In this document: positions 27,609-33,932 of the stretch, in pieces
Layout of the letters: each line of letters opens with the position of its first letter
How positions within the stretch are numbered: the first letter of the stretch is position 1
Assembly (NCBI RefSeq): GCF_020405225.1
Contig: NZ_CP084478.1
Coordinates: 1-33,932 of the forward strand
Source: Natrinema sp. DC36
GTDB lineage: Archaea > Halobacteriota > Halobacteria > Halobacteriales > Natrialbaceae
Reading direction: 5' to 3'
DNA: 33,932 bases
Made by a program: the position numbers and the translations under genes
Notes under the pieces: model-generated
What the model was told of the DNA's origin: nothing
Database searches by the model: none
What the model saw: only the letters and a program-made list of their open reading frames with translations

Positions 27609-28051
27609 CGGACGGTCCGTTCTGCGACCATGAGTATCCCGATGAATTCCGACTTAAAGAGGCAGAGGCCGGAGATACGATCACGTGCGAAAGCTGTGAT
27701 GTTTCGTGGGAGATCCTCACGAACGAATTCACAGGTGATCGCTGGCTCGTTCGTACGGAGGTCACTCAGCCGAGTAGTTGGAGAGAACACCCGGCTGTTC
27801 TTGGATGCACTGGGGCAGCTGCGATGGTCACTGCCATGTTCGGCCCGATTTTGATCGGAGCGATGATTCTCCCGTCTGCTGCCAGTAGAATGGACGTAGC
27901 CGTGCATTCAGGTCTTGGATACTTGATGGGCATCCTCGCGTGCGGAATCGGTGTCGTATTGTTCGAGACTCTATCCCGATATACGCCGGTTCCAAGCTGG
28001 ATGTATCGGTTTGATCGCTGGCAGGATATTCGGGGTGTTCGATCGCGATGA
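27605..28051 (+). CDS. Zinc-ribbon membrane protein
   Basis: A 148-residue protein with a metal-binding start (Cys7, His9, Cys28, Cys31, in CDHE...CESC) and two hydrophobic segments (about 66-86 and 98-120). The cytoplasmic ribbon joined to a membrane hairpin recurs in this element (see 29764-30288 and 32101-32436). ATGA-coupled to the glycosyltransferase gene, so it might tether that enzyme. Confidence 0.62.
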   Translation: MTDGPFCDHEYPDEFRLKEAEAGDTITCESCDVSWEILTNEFTGDRWLVRTEVTQPSSWREHPAVLGCTGAAAMVTAMFGPILIGAMILPSAASRMDVAVHSGLGYLMGILACGIGVVLFETLSRYTPVPSWMYRFDRWQDIRGVRSR

Positions 28052-29235
28052 ATGACGATATCGCGATCGCGCACAAGGACTACGATACCCGCGGCGGCGG
28101 CGAGGTGTTCTGCCGGCGCCTCGCGCACGCAATCGATGCCCCGATGTATGTCGGTCGGCGGAACCAGGCCAACGAACCCGATGATGCGGCCTTAGATATC
28201 CATGAGATCCCGCTCTCGTCGGTTGATAAATGGATGATCGACCGTGGGGGGCTCACCCGGACGGCAGCGTACGCACTCCGCTGGCAGGCCGCTGCGGAGG
28301 ATCTCACGGAGTACGATACAATCATCATGAGCGGGAACGAGCCGCTCTGGTACGTCCCACAGGACCAGCAGACCGTCATCGCGTACACGCACAGTACACC
28401 GCGGTTCATGTACGACCTGTACAACGAGAGGATGGACTTCTCGGGTCTGATGGGGCGCCTCGCAACGTTGTTCAATACCGCCCAGCGGACCGTCTACGAA
28501 AGCAACGTAAACCGGCCAGACCTCTGGGTTGCGAATTCAGATCTAGTGGCGCGGCGGATCGAACGCTATTGGAATGTTCCAGAAGAGCAGATTCGGACGA
28601 TCTACCCGCCCGTGGACACGCACAACTACAATCCAGATGATGCCAAGACCGGGGAATTCTATCTCCATATCGGCCGGCTGGTTGATGCGAAGTGCGTGGA
28701 TGAGATCGTCCAGGCCTTCAACGGTCACGATGCGACACTGCTGATCGCTGGGGATGGCGATGAGCGAGCTCGCCTCGAGGAACTCGCGGAGGACAACATC
28801 AAGTTCCTCGGATTTGTCACCGAGGAACGGAAGCAAGAACTCTATTCCCGTGCGAAGGCACTCCTCTATAGCCCACTCAACGAGGACTTTGGAATGGTGC
28901 CGATCGAGGCGCTGGCAGCAGGAACTCCGGTCATCGGTGTCAAAGATGGGTTCACACAGTTCCAAGTTCAGCACGGAGAGAACGGACTCCTCTACGACCG
29001 CGGCGCTGCTGATCTCCGTGCGACCGTTCGTGACTTCGAGCGAGACGGCGTCTCCTGGACCGAGTACGAGATCGCCGAGTGGACGCGCCGCTGGTTCGGC
29101 ATCCAGCGCTTCGAGCGTGAGATCCGCGAGGCGATCGAAGACGCCCAACAGCGATCAGAGGTAGTCCCAGAGTGGGATCACGAAACACCGCAACCGCCAG
29201 GCGAACTGGAGGTGAACTATGCAGAGTCCGACTGA
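28048..29235 (+). CDS. GT4-family glycosyltransferase
   Basis: A 395-residue retaining glycosyltransferase of GT-B fold (GT4). The N-terminal Rossmann half opens with GGGEVFCRRLAHAI (about 16-29). The C-terminal donor-binding half has FYLHIGRLVDAKCVDEIVQAF (205-224), LLIAGDGDE and the EX7E signature (Glu279 to Glu287 in NEDFGMVPIEALAAGTPV), followed by GENGLLY. It transfers a sugar from a nucleotide donor to a lipid or sugar acceptor on the cytoplasmic face. Near the surface-protein operon with many sequons, it could modify the element's own surface proteins or the host coat. The acceptor is unknown. Confidence 0.92.
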   Translation: MNDDIAIAHKDYDTRGGGEVFCRRLAHAIDAPMYVGRRNQANEPDDAALDIHEIPLSSVDKWMIDRGGLTRTAAYALRWQAAAEDLTEYDTIIMSGNEPLWYVPQDQQTVIAYTHSTPRFMYDLYNERMDFSGLMGRLATLFNTAQRTVYESNVNRPDLWVANSDLVARRIERYWNVPEEQIRTIYPPVDTHNYNPDDAKTGEFYLHIGRLVDAKCVDEIVQAFNGHDATLLIAGDGDERARLEELAEDNIKFLGFVTEERKQELYSRAKALLYSPLNEDFGMVPIEALAAGTPVIGVKDGFTQFQVQHGENGLLYDRGAADLRATVRDFERDGVSWTEYEIAEWTRRWFGIQRFEREIREAIEDAQQRSEVVPEWDHETPQPPGELEVNYAESD

Positions 29236-29767
29236 GACACGTCACGAAGATCGCCTCGAGGCCAGTCGTCTCAACCTCGGGTGTGGACAGGATCAGATCT
29301 CGGACTTCCACAACGTCGACATCTCTTCCGACGTCCAGCCGGACGAGGTCGTCGACCTTCAGCAGACGCCCTGGCCGTGGCCCGACGATTCGTTTTCGCA
29401 CACCCTGGCGAGTCACGTGCTTGAGCATCTCGATCCCGTCCCTTGGGATGAGATCTGCCGCGTGCTCGCTCCAGGTGGAACGCTCGTGATCGTCTATCCG
29501 ATCGGAAATACCCGGTTCGAAGACCCGACACACCAGCAGTTCTGGAACTGGAATACTGCAGCTGCGATCAGTGGAGAGCGAAAGCACGCCCACGCGCACG
29601 TATCTAACCTCTCGTTAGTCACTCGCGACTTCGGTTGGAACGTCACAGGGCGGCTGTGGCGAGCGTATACGCGATACCGGCTTGCAGTCGGCGGGCCTGG
29701 TGCGTGGATGGGGCAGGTTCCTGGACTGTTCGGAGAAGTAACTGCGACGTACGAGTACCGACCATGA
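29219..29767 (+). CDS. SAM-dependent methyltransferase, class I
   Basis: A 182-residue methyltransferase. Motif I is LNLGCGQDQ (about residues 18-26), with the acidic loop NVDIS next. The Methyltransf_11-type segment DDSFSHTLASHVLEHLDP (about 58-75) and CRVLAPGGTLVIVYP (about 80-94) complete the fold. Such enzymes next to GT4 genes often methylate sugars or lipid head groups. It overlaps the glycosyltransferase gene by 17 bases and has its own GGAGGTGA site at 29208-29215. Substrate inferred only. Confidence 0.9.
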   Translation: MQSPTETRHEDRLEASRLNLGCGQDQISDFHNVDISSDVQPDEVVDLQQTPWPWPDDSFSHTLASHVLEHLDPVPWDEICRVLAPGGTLVIVYPIGNTRFEDPTHQQFWNWNTAAAISGERKHAHAHVSNLSLVTRDFGWNVTGRLWRAYTRYRLAVGGPGAWMGQVPGLFGEVTATYEYRP

Positions 29768-30288
29768 ACCTCTTAGAGCAACAAGCCGATAGCTATCTCC
29801 CGAATTCGTGGCTTCGGCCGATTGGGGCGTTGCGGACGTACGCCGCGAGAATGCAGTTTTTCTTAGGGGTACCGAATACGCTCATGATCGCCGTGCTGTT
29901 CTACCGGGATAGCACGCTGATCCAGGCGTACGTCCCGACGGTGTGGCATTGGGTCGGGATTATCCTATTCGTGATCGTGCCGGCTGCAGTCCTCGTCGAT
30001 CGAGTCCTCCTGCATCCCGCACAGATCATCTACGATCAGTTCCAGAACGGCCACGAGAACCGGTCGCCCAACTACCGTGAAACAATGGAGACGAAACGCA
30101 AAGTCGGAAACGTTGAACAGAAGCTCGATCAGCTGCTCGCTCGAACCGATGGCGGCCAGGGACAGGCCACTGTCGTCCCGGTTTGTCAAGAGTGCGAGTC
30201 GAAAGGCGTCCCTGATGAGCACAAGGGGATCGACGTTATCAGCTGTCCAGAGTGTGACTCGATCTTAGTTCGCGGGGTAGTCGGATGA
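29764..30288 (+). CDS. Membrane protein with C-terminal zinc ribbon
   Basis: A 174-residue protein: two hydrophobic helices (about 30-48 and 60-82), a helical linker likely to form a coiled coil (KRKVGNVEQKLDQLLA, about 110-125), and a C-terminal ribbon with CQEC and CPEC. The ATG at 29764 is set by an ATGA overlap with the methyltransferase stop; an earlier in-frame start would lie inside that gene. Probably a membrane-tethered cytoplasmic ribbon. Role unknown. Confidence 0.65.
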   Translation: MNLLEQQADSYLPNSWLRPIGALRTYAARMQFFLGVPNTLMIAVLFYRDSTLIQAYVPTVWHWVGIILFVIVPAAVLVDRVLLHPAQIIYDQFQNGHENRSPNYRETMETKRKVGNVEQKLDQLLARTDGGQGQATVVPVCQECESKGVPDEHKGIDVISCPECDSILVRGVVG

Positions 30289-30416
30289 ACTGGAGCTTCA
30301 GCGCCGACCCAGTCGTTGTGACTGCGATCATACTGACGATCGCGATCGCGATCGAGCAGTCTGGACGGATGCTACTCAACTGGCTATCCGATCGAAATGG
30401 GGTTTCAGACCGATGA
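30285..30416 (+). CDS. 43-residue single-helix membrane protein
   Basis: A mini-protein with one hydrophobic helix (VVVTAIILTIAIAIEQ, about 10-25) and a basic C-terminus. ATGA overlaps at both ends (30285-30288 and 30413-30416) support it as a real gene. Confidence 0.5.
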   Translation: MNWSFSADPVVVTAIILTIAIAIEQSGRMLLNWLSDRNGVSDR

Positions 30417-30592
30417 ACAAGTGCTCTGCCGATCCGTGCTCGAGGCGCGCGATTGTTCGGCTTGATGGAGTGTCGTTCTGCGGCGGATGTGCTGAACGCT
30501 ACGACGAGCTCACCGATGGGCTCGAAAAAATAGACAACCCTGTCGTCCGCGACCGATGGCGGGGAGCGATCAAGTCTGAGTTTGGTGGATGA
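30413..30592 (+). CDS. 59-residue zinc-binding protein
   Basis: A small protein with Cys4, Cys9, Cys23 and Cys26 (CSADPC ... CGGC) and a helical end. It resembles a compact zinc finger. Coupled to the next ATG at 30589. Function unknown. Confidence 0.55.
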   Translation: MNKCSADPCSRRAIVRLDGVSFCGGCAERYDELTDGLEKIDNPVVRDRWRGAIKSEFGG

Positions 30593-30813
30593 TCGGAATG
30601 AATGATAGAAATCAACATCTCGAAGACGCGAAGAAGAGTTTAGCAATCGGTGCTGAAGGGATAGACACCGAGGAAGCGCGGAACTTCATCGAGGGGAAGA
30701 TCATGGAGCACGTTGGGACGACAGATCACGACGAGGCTCATCGTCGGTACGAGGTTCTCTGGGAGTGGAGGGGGATCGGATTCACAGAGAAGGAGGGCAA
30801 AGCGGATCAATGA
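30589..30813 (+). CDS. 74-residue hypothetical protein
   Basis: A polar, mostly helical protein (HLEDAKKSLAIGAEGI, EEARNFIEGKIMEHVG) without cysteines or membrane segments. Two ATGs compete (30589 and 30598); the first gives the usual four-base overlap. Unrecognised. Confidence 0.5.
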   Translation: MIGMNDRNQHLEDAKKSLAIGAEGIDTEEARNFIEGKIMEHVGTTDHDEAHRRYEVLWEWRGIGFTEKEGKADQ

Positions 30814-30983
30814 GCCGAATACAGCATTTCAAGAACGGGGTCCGTCGGGGAACCGTGTTCTGTGTCGTCTTTCTCGTGTTCGCTTTCCTCCCGTTGATCG
30901 TGATGTGCATAGATGCGTACGAGTACGTGGGCAAGAAGTTTACCACCGCTACCGGGGGTGAAACGGTCGAATGGTCACGATGA
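30810..30983 (+). CDS. 57-residue single-helix membrane protein
   Basis: A protein with a basic start (MSRIQHFKNGVRRG) and one helix (TVFCVVFLVFAFLPLIVMCI, about 15-34), which predicts a cytoplasmic N-terminus, then a polar external end. ATGA coupling to the upstream gene. Unknown. Confidence 0.5.
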   Translation: MSRIQHFKNGVRRGTVFCVVFLVFAFLPLIVMCIDAYEYVGKKFTTATGGETVEWSR

Positions 30984-31165
30984 TAATAGCCTGCTTCGTG
31001 TGGGCTACCGTAGCCTTCGGAACGATGCAGGCTTTGGAGTGGCAGTTCGGAGCGCCACAATCGATCGAGGCCGCGATGTTCGTCGCGTTCATATCACTGA
31101 TGATGGGCTGGATGGCCGCGATGGCCGTCGGGTCAAGAATGCGCAGGTGGGAATATGGATACTGA
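30980..31165 (+). CDS. 61-residue membrane protein, two helices
   Basis: A small hydrophobic protein with helices at about residues 1-16 and 30-50, then a basic tail. The ATG at 30980 gives an ATGA overlap; the ATG at 30971 is also in frame. Last gene of the plus-strand operon. A 10-codon ORF (31155-31187) follows and ends inside an inverted repeat. Confidence 0.5.
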   Translation: MIIACFVWATVAFGTMQALEWQFGAPQSIEAAMFVAFISLMMGWMAAMAVGSRMRRWEYGY

Positions 31166-31172
31166 CCAGTGG

Positions 31173-31187
31173 ACCGAGAACGCCTAA
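31173..31187 (+). repeat. 15-bp inverted repeat, left copy
   Basis: ACCGAGAACGCCTAA is the exact reverse complement of 31931-31945. The pair encloses the recombinase gene at 31297-31917. Both copies end an ORF with the codons for TENA and a stop. Confidence 0.8.
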
Positions 31188-31296
31188 GTCCCGGTATCGT
31201 GGTAGTCGTTCAGTCGGGTTGCCGATTTCAGTGTATATTCGGAAACTCACGTAGATACTTAGTCCTCCAGCGAGTGTCCCTTTATATAGTAGTTCC

Positions 31297-31917
31297 ATGT
31301 CGACAGACCCTCAGAGTAATTCGGAAACTCATACGCAAGCGAAGTCCTGGCTGATCCCCGAACAGATCGAGACGATGCGTGACGCCTGCCTCGGAGAGTC
31401 GTTCCCGACCTACCTTCAGGACCGAAACGAGACGATCGTCGTCGTCCTCGCCGACACCGGCCTCCGCGTCGGTGAGCTCGTCGCGCTCGACTGGGACCTG
31501 ATCGACCTCGAGGCCGACCCCGGCGAGATCTTCCTCCCGAACGAGATCCAGAAGGGGAGCCCAGGTGCATCGTACATCGATCTCGATGACGAGACGTCCC
31601 GTCAGCTACGTCGCTACAAGAACCGGCGCTGGAAGGAAACTGAGGCCGTCTTCCCGTCTCGACAGTCCGACCGGATGACAACGCGATCCGTTCGGAACAC
31701 GATCAAGCGGATCGCCGACGTCGCCGACGTCGAACCCCAGCTGATCGAAGGTGGAACCGGCGACGCATCCGACGTCTCCCCACATACGTTTCGCCACTCG
31801 ATCGCGTTCCGGATGATCCGTCGCGAAGGGAAGCGCCTGGAGGACGTCCAGCTGCGGTTGCGTCACAAGAACCTACGAACGACCGACGAGATCTACGGCC
31901 ATCTCCGTCGACGATAG
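31297..31917 (+). CDS. Tyrosine recombinase with complete catalytic set
   Basis: A 206-residue XerC/D-like recombinase lacking a separate core-binding domain. All catalytic residues are present: Arg57 (TGLRVGE), Lys86 (IQKGSP), His163 and Arg166 (HTFR), His190 (LRHKN) and Tyr200 (DEIYGH). Small single-domain enzymes like this occur in several haloarchaeal elements. A TATA-like TTTATATAG (31281-31289) lies only about 13 bases before the ATG, closer than expected, so the true start could be the ATG at 31375 or the promoter could be elsewhere. Perfect inverted repeats flank the gene, suggesting DNA inversion or an attachment site. Confidence 0.9.
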   Translation: MSTDPQSNSETHTQAKSWLIPEQIETMRDACLGESFPTYLQDRNETIVVVLADTGLRVGELVALDWDLIDLEADPGEIFLPNEIQKGSPGASYIDLDDETSRQLRRYKNRRWKETEAVFPSRQSDRMTTRSVRNTIKRIADVADVEPQLIEGGTGDASDVSPHTFRHSIAFRMIRREGKRLEDVQLRLRHKNLRTTDEIYGHLRRR

Positions 31918-31930
31918 AAAAGACTCACAG

Positions 31931-31945
31931 TTAGGCGTTCTCGGT
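31931..31945 (-). repeat. 15-bp inverted repeat, right copy
   Basis: TTAGGCGTTCTCGGT is the exact reverse complement of 31173-31187 and lies 14 bases past the recombinase stop. It also forms the 3' end of the opposing 57-codon membrane gene. Confidence 0.8.
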
Positions 31946-32104
31946 GCGGGCGACCACATAGTCAACAACGAGTACGATCGCCGCGACGACCGACGCCACC
32001 ATAAGAATGTACTTCTCTTGCCAAACCGCGAATACCGATGTGGCAGCTATAACGACGGTGCTGAGGGCATATTTCCACGCAGGGTGAGTCAGTTCGTTAT
32101 TCAT
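31931..32104 (-). CDS. 57-residue membrane protein, two helices
   Basis: A small protein with helices at about residues 12-28 and 33-52 and a charged C-terminus ending ARTENA. The ATG at 32104 overlaps the preceding stop (ATGA). Last gene of the right-hand minus-strand operon; its 3' end is the right inverted repeat, so recombination there would alter its last residues. Confidence 0.55.
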   Translation of the reverse strand: MNNELTHPAWKYALSTVVIAATSVFAVWQEKYILMVASVVAAIVLVVDYVVARTENA

Positions 32105-32436
32105 CGGTCCTGTTCACCTCCGTTCAACTGTCCGCCGCGGAGGTAGAACACCAGCAGCGTCGCGACGAAAGGAGACGCAAAGAATGCGATCGTCGCCGAC
32201 ATCGGATACCCACCCATCTGAAGGAGTCCATAGGCTACAATCCCCGTCGCGAGTCCGGCCGACACGTCGGTCCCATCTATCCGGCTCGGATCAGTACTGC
32301 GGTCGGTACGCAGCCACTTGAGCCCGCTGTGTGCGTCGCACTTGCTGACGGTGGTTACGACTTCGCCGCCGCGATCAAGTTTGCGGATCTCGCAGTCGGG
32401 ACAGTCTCTATACATTTGGTGTGATGTGTCTGTCAT
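32101..32436 (-). CDS. Zinc-binding membrane protein
   Basis: A 111-residue protein. An N-terminal ribbon-like region has CPDC and a later CDAH (residues about 12-36), a polar linker follows, and two hydrophobic helices lie near 58-75 and 80-98. Same architecture as 27605-28051. ATGA overlaps on both sides. Role unknown. Confidence 0.6.
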   Translation of the reverse strand: MTDTSHQMYRDCPDCEIRKLDRGGEVVTTVSKCDAHSGLKWLRTDRSTDPSRIDGTDVSAGLATGIVAYGLLQMGGYPMSATIAFFASPFVATLLVFYLRGGQLNGGEQDR

Positions 32437-32648
32437 TGGTCCGTCTCACCCCCGGCCTTCTCCCGAGTTTCCTGATACTGCATTCGAGTCAGTAATGCCA
32501 GCAACAGGCTACACGTCCCGAGTAAAATACACATCCTTGTTGCTTTGGGAGACTGTATCAGTGCTCCGTATCCGAGAGATAGGAGCCCCATGATAGTGAA
32601 CGCTACCGGAACGAGCGTCCGATCTGCTACTCGCTGGTCACTGCTCAT
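32433..32648 (-). CDS. 71-residue membrane protein, two helices
   Basis: A protein with helices at about residues 11-28 and 36-54 and a charged tail (QYQETREKAGG). The ATG at 32648 overlaps the upstream zinc-finger gene by 11 bases. A much longer in-frame ORF reaches upstream to 32966, but that part overlaps two other genes and lacks their features. Unknown. Confidence 0.55.
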   Translation of the reverse strand: MSSDQRVADRTLVPVAFTIMGLLSLGYGALIQSPKATRMCILLGTCSLLLALLTRMQYQETREKAGGETDQ

Positions 32649-32775
32649 GGTCCGTCTCACCGTTCTCGGCAACGTACTCGAGCCAGCAGTCGCTGTCGAG
32701 TGTCTTTCCGTCGACGTAGAACACGTCCTCGTCGACGATCTCCTCCTCGCATCTGCTGCATTCGTAGCTTGGCAT
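32638..32775 (-). CDS. 45-residue zinc-finger protein
   Basis: A mini-protein with CSRC near the start and Cys30 and His43 later, in very acidic sequence, probably binding one metal ion. The ATG at 32775 leaves four bases after the preceding stop. It is close in style to other micro zinc proteins here. Confidence 0.5.
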   Translation of the reverse strand: MPSYECSRCEEEIVDEDVFYVDGKTLDSDCWLEYVAENGETDHEQ

Positions 32776-32779
32776 CGTC

Positions 32780-32911
32780 CTACTTGCCCTCCGTATCGGT
32801 CCGGTACTGGTTGATTTTTTCTAGAGCGAACATGGTGCCGTATCCGGTGATGACGATCGTCGCGATCGTGGCCGCCCACATCACGCCTAATTTGACTGCC
32901 GGCTCCATCAT
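32780..32911 (-). CDS. 43-residue single-helix membrane protein
   Basis: A mini-protein with one hydrophobic helix (about residues 7-28) and a polar end. Two consecutive ATGs occur; the first (32911) overlaps the preceding stop as ATGA and is chosen. Confidence 0.5.
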   Translation of the reverse strand: MMEPAVKLGVMWAATIATIVITGYGTMFALEKINQYRTDTEGK

Positions 32912-33201
32912 TGACCACCGTCCGAGCCCATGCCAGTATCGGTCCTCTTATGCAGCACCATTCCAAGGGCGACCAGACCGATCCCTAAAACCGTGAAAAA
33001 ACCGATCCAAGCAATCGGTGAGACGTCTGGGATCACGGACCTAACAGCTGCTTCGATCTGTTCTGAATATTTGTAGATGTAGTAAAGTGTCCCGAATCCG
33101 ACAGCCGCTTGGATTAACAGCGCACCTATCAGTACCAGTGGTGTGTACTTCCCGTATCTTCCAGTTCTGTTTGTCATGTTCCTATTTGCTGATGTTCTCA
33201 T
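32908..33201 (-). CDS. 97-residue membrane protein, two helices
   Basis: A protein with a basic N-terminus and helices at about residues 20-42 and 63-85. The ATG at 33201 forms an ATGA overlap with the previous gene; the ATG at 33177 would also give a sensible protein. Unrecognised. Confidence 0.55.
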   Translation of the reverse strand: MRTSANRNMTNRTGRYGKYTPLVLIGALLIQAAVGFGTLYYIYKYSEQIEAAVRSVIPDVSPIAWIGFFTVLGIGLVALGMVLHKRTDTGMGSDGGQ

Positions 33202-33458
33202 AGTCCGAACGTTAAGCGAACGCCGTCGATCTCGAAATCGTGCGGGTTCCCGCATTCTTCGCATTCCGGCCAGTATCCGGGAAGGATCACCTTCTCGCCG
33301 TTCTCGCCGTAGTGTGCTGGAGCCTCAAGTTCGACCGTCTCCGACCAACCCGAACAGATATCGCCGTCAATCTCCGAGATGGAACACTTGACGTTGACCT
33401 CTGTCTCTCCGATAATCTGTGCTTCTGGCGGTTCGTAATCTTCTGGAATCGTACTCAT
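33198..33458 (-). CDS. 86-residue cysteine-containing protein
   Basis: An acidic protein with Cys25 and Cys35 (VKCSISEIDGDIC) and a CEEC near residues 66-69, possibly a four-Cys zinc site across a beta-rich fold (VILPGYWPECEECG, FEIDGVRLTFGL). Coupled to the winged-helix gene and to the next membrane gene. Confidence 0.58.
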   Translation of the reverse strand: MSTIPEDYEPPEAQIIGETEVNVKCSISEIDGDICSGWSETVELEAPAHYGENGEKVILPGYWPECEECGNPHDFEIDGVRLTFGL

Positions 33459-33718
33459 TGGTTGTCTCGGTCTGTCTTGCTAATATTCTCGGACCGAAGC
33501 ATCTTCTCCGCTTTCGGTCCGGGCTTCCAGTAGTGCGCTTCCGACGACTCCCGCGAGAGCCAACCGAGGTCTTCCATCTCGCGGAGTGTCCGTCGGATCG
33601 TTCGATCGCTCGATTCGTCCAGGTCAGCGAGATCGCGTACTCGCCAGGCTTGGAACGGGATCGGTCGTTGGTAGAGCAACTCAAGCGTCGCGTCCCAGAT
33701 CCGATCGCGGACGGTCAT
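33455..33718 (-). CDS. Winged-helix regulator of the right-hand operon
   Basis: An 87-residue DNA-binding protein: RDRIWDATLELLYQ, then the helix-turn-helix RVRDLADLDESSDRTIRRTLREMEDLGWL and a short wing. The ATG at 33718 is preferred over 33733, because a TATA-like ACGTATAATAG (minus strand TATTATACGT, about 33742-33752) is 26-30 bases upstream, giving a leaderless transcript. A near-palindrome covers the start codon, so autorepression is likely. It heads an operon of eight small genes. Confidence 0.78.
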   Translation of the reverse strand: MTVRDRIWDATLELLYQRPIPFQAWRVRDLADLDESSDRTIRRTLREMEDLGWLSRESSEAHYWKPGPKAEKMLRSENISKTDRDNQ

Positions 33719-33785
33719 ATATGTCCGTTCCACAGGAGGCTATTATACGTAGGTTTCCATATAGGTTACGGTCATATATGTCCGT
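33711..33785. promoter_or_regulatory. Duplicated near-palindromic operator
   Basis: ACGGTCATATATGTCCGT occurs at 33711-33728 and identically at 33768-33785. Its arms GGTCATA/TATGTCC are symmetric except for one position. Copy 1 overlaps the start codon and predicted transcript start of the minus-strand regulator. Copy 2 overlaps the predicted start region of plus-strand transcription (TATA-like CCATATAGG at 33756-33764, ATG at 33788). A dimeric regulator, most simply the product of 33455-33718, would control both directions. Confidence 0.65.
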
Positions 33786-33787
33786 AT

Positions 33788-33859
33788 ATGGATGGCGAGT
33801 TTCTCAGATCATGCGACAACAGTTTAGACGGATTCGGTCTGGAGGGCGCGCTGATCTGA
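33788..33859 (+). CDS. 23-codon ORF under the duplicated operator
   Basis: A short ORF (MDGEFLRSCDNSLDG...) begins where the plus-strand TATA-like box at 33756-33764 would start a transcript, right after operator copy 2. It may be a real micro-protein, a leader, or chance; the transcript may continue past the window end. Bases 33860-33932 show nothing else. Confidence 0.3.
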   Translation: MDGEFLRSCDNSLDGFGLEGALI

Positions 33860-33932
33860 GAGAAAGGGCTAGTCGTGACGCAGAAGACAGGAGAGTCCGA
33901 CACCCTCCTCCAGAAAGTTTACTAGCAACACA

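Overview
The window looks like a haloarchaeal mobile element: a plasmid, a plasmid-virus or an integrated relative of one. Supporting signs are very acidic proteins, GC-rich coding sequence, many genes joined by ATGA or TGATG overlaps, TATA-like boxes about 26 bases before leaderless start codons, and a crowd of small CxxC zinc-ribbon and two-helix membrane proteins. Several families are ones I associate with Halobacteria (phiH1-type repressor, DUF7344-type and PadR-type regulators). No rRNA, tRNA, CRISPR array or housekeeping gene was seen. Both window ends lie in non-coding DNA, so the window could be a linearised circle, but the sequence does not prove this.

Layout. (1) 1-2822: a ParA ATPase and partner gene, followed by a three-gene cassette bounded by 64-bp direct repeats, a 50-bp tandem repeat carrying a GTTTGCG-type operator, and an unknown gene. 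(2) 2819-6225: a tyrosine recombinase with a zinc ribbon and C-terminal membrane helices, then, divergently, a wHTH / DUF7344-like / second tyrosine recombinase operon with a three-way-junction structure just before its first start codon. (3) 6267-7430: two small genes and a dense hairpin cluster that is a candidate replication origin. (4) 7496-12396, minus strand: a tight operon from a PadR-like regulator through many small zinc-ribbon proteins and a PD-(D/E)XK-like protein to a large HUH-type Rep. (5) 12536-14059: regulatory DNA, a phiH1-like repressor, a zinc-ribbon gene and a membrane-anchored metzincin protease. (6) 14056-25014, minus strand: a 15-gene, 11-kb operon of membrane, surface and disordered proteins, including an Ig-like surface protein, a LamG-like protein, a Tat-signal stalk-like protein and a 987-residue protein. 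(7) 25152-31165, plus strand: divergent operon with a P-loop ATPase, a GT4 glycosyltransferase, a methyltransferase and small membrane or zinc proteins. (8) 31173-31945: a third, catalytically complete tyrosine recombinase between perfect 15-bp inverted repeats. (9) 31931-33785, minus strand: eight small genes led by a winged-helix regulator under a duplicated near-palindromic operator.

Reading as a whole. Maintenance is probably by rolling-circle-type replication plus ParA partition, with integration or inversion by up to three recombinases. Regions 6 and 7 read like a particle or vesicle-making module: abundant membrane proteins, surface adhesin-like proteins, one ATPase and a glycosyltransferase, with no recognisable capsid protein, portal, terminase or tail gene. 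That suggests a membrane-enclosed virus or a plasmid-vesicle system. This is inference from gene content; no homology search was possible.
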